Shown piece after piece: positions 36,330-46,780 of a DNA stretch of 64,000 nt. Every line of letters starts with the position of its first letter. The stretch's first letter is position 1. The notes beneath the pieces are model-generated. The model saw only the letters and a list, made by a program, of their open reading frames with translations. It searched no databases and was not told the DNA's origin. This stretch comes from Anaeramoeba ignava. Its lineage: Eukaryota > Metamonada > Anaeramoebidae. Location of the stretch: positions 700,501-764,500 of the forward strand of contig JAPDFW010000081.1 in assembly GCA_028826165.1 (NCBI GenBank). Direction: 5' to 3'. Position numbers and translations under genes: made by a program.

Positions 36330-37340
36330 AATTTAAAATTAATTCTATTTTATATATTTTATTAATATTTCAAATTTAAAATTATATTTTAATATTTTAT
36401 TCTTTTATTTAATTTATTTCAAAAAAATAATATAAAACAATTAAATTTCAAAATAATTTAATAAATTAATATTTCTTTATTTAAAATAATATAAAATTAT
36501 TCCCAATAATTTAATACAAATTGAAAAGAAAATTGAAATATTTTAATAAAGATAAATATTTAATTTTAATAATAATTAATAATTTAATTTAAATTTATTT
36601 TATTTTAATTTGATATAATATTTTTATTTATTATATTAATATTTTTGATTATTTATTATTCCAATTTTAATTATAATAAAATATATTAAAAAGTGGAATA
36701 AATATTTTAATAAAGATATATATTTAATTTTAATATTTTAATAAAAGATAATAATTTAATTTAAATTTATTTATTTTAATTTGATATAATATTTTAATTT
36801 ATTTATTTTATTAATATTTTTTAATTATTTATTATTTCAATTTTTAATTATATATTCCAATTTTAAAAATAAAAAATTAAAAATAAAATTAAAAAATTAA
36901 AAAATTTTAAATAAATTGAATTTAACATGATTGAATAAGATAAACTTTCTAAAAAAATAATTTACTAATTATTCTATTTTTTGATTTTGATTATAATTTA
37001 TTAATATTTAAATATTAATTAATAATAAATTTTATTTGATTTTTTTTATTTTAATATTTTAATTAATGAATTTAAATTTAATTATTATTAATTTCTATTT
37101 TCAATTTTTATTTTTATTTATTATATTAAAAATATTCAATTTTTTAAAATTTATTATTATTTTTTATTAATTAAATTTTTAATAAATATTTTAAATTAAA
37201 ATTAAATTATTTAAAATTTGATTTGTTTTTTATTTATTATTTTAAAGAAATTAATTTGATTAAAAGTAAATTAAAATTGAATTAAATTTTGAAATAAAAA
37301 ATTAAAAAAAAAAAGTCTGATTTTCTTATTATTAATTAAT
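36330..37340. other. AT-rich intergenic DNA with a 164-bp two-copy repeat
   Basis: No coding potential seen. A segment starting TTTTAATAAAGATA at about 36541 recurs near 36705 (period about 164 bp), each copy containing TTTTAATTTGATATAATATT. The rest is A/T runs. Confidence 0.6.
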
Positions 37341-37342
37341 TT

Positions 37343-38927
37343 TTAAATGAAATAAGTTTCAACTTCATCAACAACCCATTTATCATAAGAACCAGCTAAA
37401 TAACTTTTAGTTTCATTTGTATCATAAGTAATTCCATTAGGTAGATTATAACTTTTACCAAAATCTGAATAACCAGGTTGTAAATTAGATTCTAAAATAA
37501 AATCACTTCCACTACCAAACCATGGACCATGATTTAAACCAGAATAAATTGCACGATTTTTGCCATTATGTGTAAAGTTTGCAGGTATTCTATCCCCTTT
37601 ATCATTTCTTAATGAAAAAATAAATGCATTTGAGTCTTTAATGTATCCTGTATTTCCATTAAATCCAACTTGAGTAAAACCTCCAAAAATAAAATTATCT
37701 TTTGTTTTGATAATAACTAATGTTTTTCCTTTCCCATCAACTGCTTTATGCCAATTTTTAGAATTAAATCCATCTCTTTTTGCTGAAAATCCTTTTTTCA
37801 TTTTAGAAAAAAAATCATTATCATTTATCCATTCTTGTAATTTCTTAACATATTCAATATCTTTAACAATTTCTGAATCTGAAAAATCTGAGGAATTTTG
37901 CATTTTTCTTTTTCATTTTAAATTTTCAATTTCTTTTTGTTTTTTTTCAATTTCTTCAATTTCTTTTTTTCATTTTCAATTTTTTTCTTTATTTCATTTT
38001 TCAATTTTCATTTGTTGATTTTCTTTGTTTTTATTCTCAACTTCTTTCTTCCATTTCTCTTCAATTTCTTTTTGATTATCTTGAATAACTTTGTTTTGAA
38101 TATCAACTAAAAAAGATTTAGGAAAAGAATCAAATTGTTTTAATTTATCAAAATCTTGTTTTGAAATTGAATCTTTATCAAATAATGAAAAAAAAGAATG
38201 AAATAATCTTTTCTTTTCAATTCCATTTTCTTTTTCTTTCTTTAATTTTAATCTTTGATTTCTTTTTTTAATCCAATTATTTAAAAATTGAAAAAAATCA
38301 AATTGAAAAATTTCTTTTTTTTCTTGTTTAAATTGAATAAATTTGATAATTTCTTCTTTAGTTAAATTGAATAAATTCTCATTATTCTGAATTTGGGAAA
38401 AATTTTGATTTATTAATTCAAAACATTTTATTTCAATTTCATTTGAATTTAAATTTCGATTTTGGAATAAAAAATTGGAAAAAATTTGAATAATTAATTG
38501 AATTTAAAATTTTTTTTTGAATAATTTCTTTCAATAAATTTAATTTAAAATAAATTGAAATTTCTAATAATTGAAGAAGATTTTCTTGATTCTCAAAAGA
38601 AATATTTCCATAATAAATATAACTCAAAATTGATTCCATTTCTTTTTTATTAAATTGATTTAAAGAAATAGAAAGAGATTCTTGCCTTAATGATTCATTA
38701 AAAAAAGGAGATCTTGAAGATAAAATTGATTTATGAACTTTAATTTCAAAAGGATTTGATTTATTCTCAACAAAAATTGAAAAATCTTTAAATGAATTTC
38801 CATTTAAAAGGTTTGAATAATCTTTAATTAAATTTTTTGTTACTTTTTTTTCTAAATTTTTCATTTCATTTTCATTTTGATTTTGATTTGCATTTTGAAT
38901 TTGGTTATTATTATTATTATTATCCAT
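37343..38927 (-). CDS. BTB-BACK-TLDc protein, frame-broken
   Basis: The 5' part (38927-38439) encodes an N/Q-rich start and a BTB domain (FKDFSIFVENKSNPFEIKVH, SYIYYGNISF). Continuing in another frame are BACK-like helices (LNSNEIEIKCFELINQNF) and a lysine/glutamate coiled coil. The last 186 aa (37903-37343) are an intact TLDc domain (FSAKRDGFNSKNWHKAVDGK, FGGFTQVGF, SYLAGSYDKW). One shift is needed near the T6 run at about 38480 and at least two more near 37915-38010, where TGA codons interrupt the coiled coil and no GT donor exists. TLDc proteins act in oxidative-stress responses and V-ATPase regulation. It may be decaying, mis-assembled, or two separate genes; the TLDc part itself is confident. 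Confidence 0.65.
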
Positions 38928-39263
38928 TTTGTTTTTGTTTTTGTGTTTTTGTTTTTGTTTTGTTTTTTAAAAAAAAGGAAAAAAATGAAAAAAAAAAATT
39001 TAAAAATAAAAAGTGGATTTTGAAAATAAATAAAAATATAAAAAATAAGAATAAATTTAAATTAATAATTAATTTAATTTTCTTTTTAATTTATTATTTT
39101 AAATTAATTTATTAATAAATTATTATTATTTTTATTAATTTTTCATTATTAAAAAAAAGGAAAATTATTTTAATTTAATTTTTAATTTAATTTTTTTTTG
39201 GAATTTAAAAATTATTAATAAATTTAAATTTAAAAACAAATTTCCAAATTAATATTAATTCAA

Positions 39264-39815
39264 TTTAATTCAAAAAAAAAGATAAAATTTTAATTTCAAA
39301 AAAATCAATTTTCAAAATATTTTTAAATAATAAAATATTTAAATCTAAAGCAATAAATTATTATTTTAATAATAAAATTAAATATTAAATTATATTTTTA
39401 AATTAATTTATAAATTAAATATTAAATTAAATCTATTCTCATTTTTTATATTTTATATGTTAAATATTTAAATAATAAAATATTTAAATCTAAAACATTA
39501 AATTATTATTTTAATAATAAAATTAAATATTAAATTATATTTTTAAATTAATTTATAAATTAAATATTAAATTAAATCTATTCTTATTTTTTATATTTTA
39601 TATGTTAAATATTTAAATAATAAAATATTTAAATCTAAAACAATAAATTATTAAACATAAAATTAAATATTAAATTATATTTTTAAATTAATTTATAAAT
39701 TAAATATTAAATTATATTTTTTATTTTTAAACATAAAAATTAAATATTAAATTATATTTTTAAATTAATTTATAAATTAGATATTAAATTAAATCTATTC
39801 TTATTTTTTATTAAC
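39264..39815. repeat. 145-bp satellite with a shared leader, copy 1
   Basis: The landmark TATTTAAATCTAAA(A/G)CA recurs at about 39341, 39486 and 39631 (period 145 bp). It is preceded by a leader (ATAAAATTTTAATTTCAAAA) that is nearly identical to the one starting the array at 45.99 kb. Confidence 0.85.
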
Positions 39816-39823
39816 ATTAAATT

Positions 39824-41572
39824 TTAAATTAATAAATCAAATAAATTTGGATTTGTTTGATTTAATTGAAAATAATCAATTCCAGTTTCTAATTCATCAA
39901 TTATTTCTTGTGTAATTTGAATTTCTTCTTTAATTTGATTTGAATAAATCCAATATTCAAATATTTGAAATGATTTATTACTTAATTCACTATAATCTGT
40001 AACTTTATTAGATTTATCTTCAGTTACAGATAAAAACATTCCTCGATATAATTCACTTCTCATTATTAATATTAATTTAGGAAATTTATATTGTTTTTCT
40101 TTTCTTTCAATTATAAAATCTTTTTCATTTTCATTTTCATTTAAATAAATTCTTTTAATTGTTTCTTCAATTTTTTCATTTGAATTTATAATTTCTTTAA
40201 TTTCAGAATATAATTTTGGATTTATTTTGGAATTGTTTGAATAAATCATTTCAAATATTTGATTTGATTCTTTAATTGATTTTTTTGAAATAATTTCTTG
40301 AAGTTTTTCAATTTGATTTTCATTTTGATTTAATCTATATTTCAATATTAATTTATGAGCTTTGATTATTTCTCCATTTTCGGTTTTAAATGAAATATTA
40401 CAAAATTCTTTTCTTCTAAATAATTTTATCAAATCTTCTTCAAGATTGGAAAAAGAAGGAGGAGAATAATAAAGAAATGAATTATTAAATCCACAAGAAA
40501 TATGATAATTAGAAATATTTTCATTAAATCTTAATTTAGGAAGTTCAATTTGAATTGGAATTAATTGATTATTTGTATCTCCAGTTCCTAATTGACCATA
40601 ATCATTATATCCAAATCCTATTAATTTATTATTGGATGTTAAAATCAAAGTATGAGAATTTGCAACAGAAAAATCACGAATATTATCATTTTCAAATAAA
40701 GGTGATTTGATTTCAGTAAATTCATAAGTATCTGTATCAAGTCCATTTAATCCAGAATTTCCACATGAATAAAGTTTTCTTTTTGGATTTTCATTTTCAT
40801 TTTCAATCAACATTATTGAATAATATTCTCCACATTGAATATCAATTATTTTACCTTTTGGAATATTTTGAAATTGGGTTAATTTATGGATATTTGTTTC
40901 TTCTATTGATTCTCCTAATCCAATCTGATCATATTCATTATATCCGCATGCAAATAATTCTTGATTTGAATTTAAAAGAAAAACATGAAATGAACCAGTT
41001 CCTGAAAATATTTTAGAAACATTTTTCATCATTAAAATTGGTTTTTCTGTTTTTGAAATTGTTTCAGAATCAAAACCAAGTTGACCAAAAGAATTTGAAC
41101 CAATTCCATAAGAATTTTGATTTGAAGTTAATAAGTAAACTGAACTAAATCCAGAAACAATATCTTGAATTATTCTATCATTTGGATCTTCAATTAATGA
41201 TGAAATATTGATAAATTCATTTGGATTATTTGGATTAATATTATATCCTTTTGCAAATACATTTCCTTCTATTGTTAAAATAGCTTCATTTTGTTCACCA
41301 ACAGTTACTTTTTGAATATTTTCTTCAATTTGGATTTTTTCAGGATTTTGATTTGAATCATTTTCATTTAAATATTCTATTGCTTTTCCATTTTTAAAAA
41401 GGAAAATTGTTGAATAATAACTTGATGAAATTTGTTTAATTTGTTTTTCATTTTCATTTTCATTTTCATTTTCATTTTCAAATTTAAATTGAATTGGTTT
41501 TTTTATTTTATTTGGTTTATTTTTGATAAAAATTGGATTTGTATTGTAACCAAAAAATAAACAATCATTCAT
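39824..41572 (-). CDS. RCC1-repeat BTB protein, copy A
   Basis: Single exon, 582 aa. Residues 1 to about 370 are RCC1-type beta-propeller repeats (SYGIGSNSFGQLGFD, LFACGYNEYDQIGLG, LIGFGYNDYGQLGTG). A BTB-like domain begins at about 395 (FCNISFKTENGEIIKAHKLI) and a second BTB half follows at about 490-560 (KDFIIERKEKQYKFPKLIL). An (EN)n tract lies near the N-terminus. RCC1-BTB proteins are putative chromatin or vesicle-associated scaffolds; no direct GEF function is implied. It lies 57 bp downstream of copy B in the same orientation, with high identity along the whole length. Confidence 0.9.
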   Translation of the reverse strand: MNDCLFFGYNTNPIFIKNKPNKIKKPIQFKFENENENENENEKQIKQISSSYYSTIFLFKNGKAIEYLNENDSNQNPEKIQIEENIQKVTVGEQNEAILTIEGNVFAKGYNINPNNPNEFINISSLIEDPNDRIIQDIVSGFSSVYLLTSNQNSYGIGSNSFGQLGFDSETISKTEKPILMMKNVSKIFSGTGSFHVFLLNSNQELFACGYNEYDQIGLGESIEETNIHKLTQFQNIPKGKIIDIQCGEYYSIMLIENENENPKRKLYSCGNSGLNGLDTDTYEFTEIKSPLFENDNIRDFSVANSHTLILTSNNKLIGFGYNDYGQLGTGDTNNQLIPIQIELPKLRFNENISNYHISCGFNNSFLYYSPPSFSNLEEDLIKLFRRKEFCNISFKTENGEIIKAHKLILKYRLNQNENQIEKLQEIISKKSIKESNQIFEMIYSNNSKINPKLYSEIKEIINSNEKIEETIKRIYLNENENEKDFIIERKEKQYKFPKLILIMRSELYRGMFLSVTEDKSNKVTDYSELSNKSFQIFEYWIYSNQIKEEIQITQEIIDELETGIDYFQLNQTNPNLFDLLI

Positions 41573-41629
41573 TTTTAAAAAGAAAAAAATGAAAAAAATA
41601 ATTTTGGATTTTTAATTTTAATTTTAATT

Positions 41630-43435
41630 TTAATTTTGATTATTAAATTTGTTAATTAATAAATCAAATAAATTTGGATTTGTTTGATTTAATTGAAAAT
41701 AATCAATTCCAATTTCAATTTCATCAATAATTTCTTGTGTAATTTGAATTCCTTCTTTAATTTGATTTGAATAAATCCAATATTCTAATAATTGAAATGA
41801 TTTATTACTTAATTCACTATAATCTGTAACTTTATTAGATTTATCTTCAGTTACAGATAAAAACATTCCTCGATATAATTCACTTCTCATTATTAATATT
41901 AATTTAGGAAATTTATATTGGTTTTCTTTTCTTTCAATTATAAAATCTTTTTCATTTTCATTTTCATTTTCATTTAAATAAATTCTTTTCATTGTTTCTT
42001 CAATTTTTTCATTTGAATTTATAATTTCTTTAATTTCAGAATATAATTTTGGATTTATTATTTTGTTTGAATAAATCATTTCAAATATTTGATTTGATTC
42101 TTTAATTGATTTTTTTGAAATAATTTCTTGAAGTTTTTCAATTTGATTTTCATTTTGATTTAATCTATATTTCAATATTAATTTATGAGCTTTAATTATT
42201 TCTCCATTTTCGGTTTTAAATGAAATATCACAAAATTCTTTTCTTCTAAATAGTTTTATCAAATCTTCTTCAAGATTGGAAAAAGGAGGAAGAGAATAAT
42301 AAAGAAATGATCTTTGATATCCACAAGAAATATGATAATTAGAAATATTTTCATTAAATCTTAATTTAGGAAGTTCAATTTGAATTGGAATTGGTTGAGA
42401 TATTGCATATTCAAATCCTAATTCACCGCATTCACTTCTCCCAAATCCAATTAATTTCCCTTTGGATGTTAAAATCAAAGTATGCCGATTTCCAATAGAA
42501 AAATCAATAATATTATCATCATTTTCAAATAAAGATGTTTTGATTTCAGTAAATTCATAAGTAAATTCATTTTTGTAAAGTCCATTAGTTAGCCGATTCC
42601 CACATGAATAAAGTTTTCTTTTTGGATTTTTATTTTTATTTTTATTTTTATTTTGATTTTGATTTTGATTTTGATTTTGATTTTCATCTTCAATCAACAT
42701 TATTGAATTTGCCCATCCACATTGAATATCAATTATTTTACCTTTTGGAATATTTTGGATTTTGGTTAATTTTTGGATTTTTGTTTCTTTTTTTCTTGAT
42801 TCTCCTAATCCAAGTTGACTCCATTGATTATATCCACATACAAATAATTCTTGATTTGAATTTAAAAGAAAAACATGAGCTGAAGCATTTCCTGAAAATA
42901 TTTTAGAAACATTTTTCATCATTAAAATTGGTTTTTCTGTTTTTGGAAGTGTTTTAGAATCAAAACCAAGTTGACCCCAAACATTTGAACCAATTCCATA
43001 AGAATTTTGATTTGAAGTTAATAAGTAAACTGAACCAACTCCAGAAACAATATCTTGAAATATTCTATCATTTGGATCTTCAATTAATGATGAAATATTG
43101 ATAAATTCATTTGGATTTTTTGAATTAATATTTTTTCCTTTTGCAAATACATTTCCTTCTTTTGTTAAAATAGCTTCATTATAACAACCAACAGTTACTT
43201 TTTGAATATTTTCAATTTGGATTTTTTGAGGATTTTGATATAAATATGTTAAATATTCTATTGCTTTTCCATTTTCAAAAAGGAAAATTGTTGAAAAATA
43301 ACCTGTTGCAATTTGTTTAATTTGTTTTTCATTTTCATTTTCAAATTTAAATTGAATTGGTTTTATTATTTTATCTGGTTTATTTTTGATAAGTTTTGGT
43401 AATTGATTTAAACCAAAAAATAAACAATCATTCAT
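41630..43435 (-). CDS. RCC1-repeat BTB protein, copy B
   Basis: Single exon, 601 aa, clearly a tandem paralogue of the gene just downstream: same start MNDCLFFG, same RCC1 repeats (SYGIGSNVWGQLGFD, LFVCGYNQWSQLGLG) and nearly identical BTB halves ending in NQTNPNLFDLLI. It differs by an expanded (NQ)n(NK)n tract in the middle blade loop and by several loop substitutions; the ends of the blades diverge more than the BTB part. Confidence 0.9.
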   Translation of the reverse strand: MNDCLFFGLNQLPKLIKNKPDKIIKPIQFKFENENEKQIKQIATGYFSTIFLFENGKAIEYLTYLYQNPQKIQIENIQKVTVGCYNEAILTKEGNVFAKGKNINSKNPNEFINISSLIEDPNDRIFQDIVSGVGSVYLLTSNQNSYGIGSNVWGQLGFDSKTLPKTEKPILMMKNVSKIFSGNASAHVFLLNSNQELFVCGYNQWSQLGLGESRKKETKIQKLTKIQNIPKGKIIDIQCGWANSIMLIEDENQNQNQNQNQNKNKNKNKNPKRKLYSCGNRLTNGLYKNEFTYEFTEIKTSLFENDDNIIDFSIGNRHTLILTSKGKLIGFGRSECGELGFEYAISQPIPIQIELPKLRFNENISNYHISCGYQRSFLYYSLPPFSNLEEDLIKLFRRKEFCDISFKTENGEIIKAHKLILKYRLNQNENQIEKLQEIISKKSIKESNQIFEMIYSNKIINPKLYSEIKEIINSNEKIEETMKRIYLNENENENEKDFIIERKENQYKFPKLILIMRSELYRGMFLSVTEDKSNKVTDYSELSNKSFQLLEYWIYSNQIKEGIQITQEIIDEIEIGIDYFQLNQTNPNLFDLLINKFNNQN

Positions 43436-43511
43436 TTTTAAAAAATGAAAAAAATGAAAAAATTGATTTTAATTTTGGATTTTTTCATTTTTTTCATTTA
43501 TTTTAAAAAGA

Positions 43512-44304
43512 ATGGAAAAGAAAGAAAAACTTATTGAATCAATTCAAAGTAAAGATAAAGAAAAGATTGAAGAAGTATTTGATGCTAAAACAGCTAAAAA
43601 AATATTTCAAGTAATTGAAAAAGGAAAAACTATTGAAATTTTAGCAGCTTTAAAATCAGGTGAAAAAGAAGATCTAGAAAATTTTTTCAAAGAATTAGAA
43701 CTTATAGAAGAAGTAAAATTATAAAAATTAGAAAGAAGAAGATTATTTGCAAATTCAAAATAAATTCAATTCAAAAATAAATTCAATTCAAAATAAATTC
43801 AATTAAAAATAAATTCAATTCAAAATAAATTCAAAATAAAAATAGAGAAAAAAAGCAGAATTATTAATTGCTCAAATAATTATTAAAATTTGTGAAGAAA
43901 TAAATGAAGAAACAGTTAATAAAATACATCAAAATGAAGAACCAAACAAAACCCTTTTCACATTTGGAGCAGGAGCAATAGGATTATTACTTGGAGGATA
44001 TCGTGGTGCTTTATTATGTTCACTTTGCACTTATTTAAGCTTAAATTATACTACAAAAAATCAATATGAAAATACTAATCTTAGATTGTCTCGATTTATG
44101 TTAAAGCATTTTAGAAATTCTCTTCTTAAAATTGAATCTCCAAGTGATAAAGAAGGAATTACCAAGTTTATTAGTAAAAATAGAAATCAATTTATTGAAA
44201 AACTTAAAGAATGGGCTTCAATCGAAAATCCTGAACATTTTGATGATAATGAAGAAGAAGAAGAAGAAAAAGAAGAAAATGATTCAAAAACAGAAAGAAA
44301 TTAA
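43512..44304 (+). CDS. Small protein with glycine-rich membrane hairpin and acidic tail
   Basis: Two exons, 43512-43712 and 43846-44304, phase 0, 219 aa. The N-terminal 100 aa are charged helices (KEKIEEVFDAKTAKKIFQVI). A hydrophobic, glycine-rich stretch follows at about 108-138 (FTFGAGAIGLLLGGYRGALL), then more helices and an acidic end (DDNEEEEEEKEEN). I do not recognise the family. The 133-bp intron contains AAATTCAATTC units. It is divergent from the RCC1-BTB copy B gene with only 76 bp between start codons, so the two probably share a promoter region. Confidence 0.72.
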
Positions 44305-44777
44305 AATTCAAAAATCAAAATCAAAATCAAAATCAAAATCAAAATTCAAATTCAAAAATCAAAAATTTAAATTAAAAATCAAAAATCAAAATAAAAAATC
44401 AAAATTCAAAATTCAAAAATCAAATTTAAATTAAAAAAAAATCAAATTCAAAATCAAATTCAAAATCAAATTCAAAAATCTAATTCAAATTTAAATTCAA
44501 ATTCAAAATTCCAAAATTCAAAAAATTCAAAATCAAAAATTAAATTCAAATTAAATTTAAATTCAAAATTAAATTTAAATTCAAAATCAAATTCAAAATT
44601 AAATTAAATTAAAAATCAAATCAAAATCAAATTCAAATTCAAATTCAAATTCAAATTCAAATTCAAAATTCAAAATTAAATCAAAATTCAAAATTCAAAA
44701 TTCAAATTCAAAATTAAATTCAAGTTTCCTTCTTTTCTTGTTTCGTTTCGTTTTGTTTTGTTTTGTTTTGTTTTGTT
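44305..44777. repeat. Simple repeats between convergent genes
   Basis: AAATCAAAATCA grading into AAATTCAAATTCAAA units, ending in a (GTTTT)n run that reaches the kelch stop codon. No gene seen. Confidence 0.8.
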
Positions 44778-45865
44778 TTAAATATCTCTTAAAATTGTTT
44801 CTTGTGAAAATTTAAGTAAATCTTGATTTATATCAGGTAAAGATTGAAAAACATAAATTGAATTGATATATTTTCGATTTATGGTTTGTTTTGAACCAGA
44901 AAATAAAACAATATAATGAGTTTCCAATGAAGAACAAACAACATGTCCACCACTTGGAGGAGGCCATTTATATTCTCGATTTTTAACAAAATTTTGATAT
45001 TCACTTTTTTTAAGATCATTTCTAGATAATTCCTTGATTTGATTATTTGGAGTAAGATCATCCCAAATAAGAAAATCCAAATCAAACGAATGCAAATCAC
45101 AAAAATGTTTATCATCAACCATTCCTCCAAAAACCATCATTTTATTTTGAGAATAATCAATCCAACAAGAACAACGATCTCTTGGAGAAGGAGCATTTGG
45201 TTTAATAATTTCAGTCCAAGTTAAAGTTTTTGTCTCGAAAAAATACAAATTATTATAATATCCATTAGCCTGTTCAAATCCTCCAAAAACAACAATCAAA
45301 TCCTTCCAAATAATTGCAGAACAAGAACTTCTAACTGAAGGTATATCTCCATACATTTTATATTTTTCCCATTGGTTTCTCTTAATATTATAACTTATCA
45401 TTTCATTAGTTCTTTTTGCTCCTCCTAAATATCCTCCAAAAAACCAAATTTCTGATGTTTCTTCTTCAAGACAAGCTGTGTGACTATGTCTTCCTTCATA
45501 AGGACAATTTTCCAATTTTTCCATTCAAAATTCTCTAAATCAAGTTCAAATATTTGATTTGAACAATCTCTATTCATTCCTCCAAATAATATCATTTTAT
45601 TTCCATATTGTGTGCATGAATGTCCAAATAAATACTCAGGTTTTTCACCTTTTGCTTCTTTTTTTTCCCATTTTCCTTGTCGAAGATCCATAACCCATAA
45701 ATCTTCATAAATAGATCCAAGACTTAATCCTCCATATATTATTAATTGGTCTTTTTTTGTTAATATTCCTGCTGATTTTATTCTTTCTTCTGGTTCTTCT
45801 AATTCAATTATTGTTTCATTTTCTTCTTGTTTAATTTTTTGCCAACCTTTATTATTAAAAAACAT
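44778..45865 (-). CDS. Kelch-repeat protein, one-base frame break
   Basis: Two overlapping frames form one protein of about 362 aa. The N-terminal part (to about 45520) has the kelch motifs KKDQLIIYGG and GNKMILFGGMN; the rest has SEIWFFGGYLGG, DLIVVFGGFEQ and NKMMVFGGMVDD. At 45516-45520 an A5 run (sense GGAAAAATTGG) must gain one A to join FEWK to KLENCPYEGRHSHTA. Both sides are kelch-consensus, so a single-base deletion or error is likely. The repeats should form a beta-propeller for protein binding; no other domain is attached. Confidence 0.82.
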
Positions 45866-45988
45866 TTTTTCAATTTTTCAAAAATTAATGAAAAAAATGA
45901 AAAAAATGGAAATAGATTTAATTTAATATTTAATTTAGAAATTAATTTAAAATTATAATTTATTATTTAATTTCATTATTAAAATAAT

Positions 45989-46765
45989 AATTTAATTCAA
46001 AAAAAAGGATAAAATTTTAATTTCAAAAAAATCAATTTTCAAAATATTTAAATAATAAAATATTTAAATCTAAAGCAATAAATTATTATTTTAAACATAG
46101 AATTAAATATTAAATTATATTTTTAAATTAATTTCCAAATTAAATATTAAATTAAATCAATTCTTATTTTTATATTTATATGTTAAATATTTAAATAATA
46201 AAATATTTAAATCTAAAACAATAAATTATTATTTTAATAATAAAATTAAATATTAAATTATATTTTTAAATTAATTTATAAATTAAATATTAAATTAAAT
46301 CTATTCTTATTTTTATATTTATATGTTAAATATTTAAATAATAAAATATTTAAATCTAAAACAATAAATTATTATTTTAAACATAGAATTAAATATAAAA
46401 TTATATTTTTAAAATAATTTCCAAATTAAATATTAAATTAAATCTATTCTTATTTTTTATATTTATATGTTAAATATTTAAATAAGAAAATATTTAAATC
46501 TAAAACATTAAATTATTATTTTAATAATAGAATTAAATATTAAATTATATTTTTAAATTAATTTAAAAATTAAATATTAAATTAAATCTATTCTTATTTT
46601 TTATATTTATATGTTAAATATTTAAATAATAAAATATTTAAATATAAAACAACAAATTATTATTTTAATAATAAAATTAAATATTAAATTATATTTATAA
46701 ATTAATTTCCAAATTAAATATTAAATAAATCTATTTTAATTTTTTCATTTTTTTTTTCATTTTTT
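45989..46765. repeat. About 144-bp satellite with a shared leader, copy 2
   Basis: TATTTAAATCTAAA(A/G)CA landmarks at about 46066, 46209 and 46352 (period about 143 bp) and further copies to 46760. The leader and unit match the array at 39.3 kb. It occupies the space between the divergent kelch and RhoGAP genes. Confidence 0.85.
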
Positions 46766-46780
46766 TCTTTAATTAATTAA

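Noticed and set aside
37900-38010. TGA read as an amino acid in the BTB-TLDc coiled coil
   Set aside because: TGA ends the Ras (CLMM), RhoGAP and AttH-like genes at exactly the expected places, so it is a stop here.
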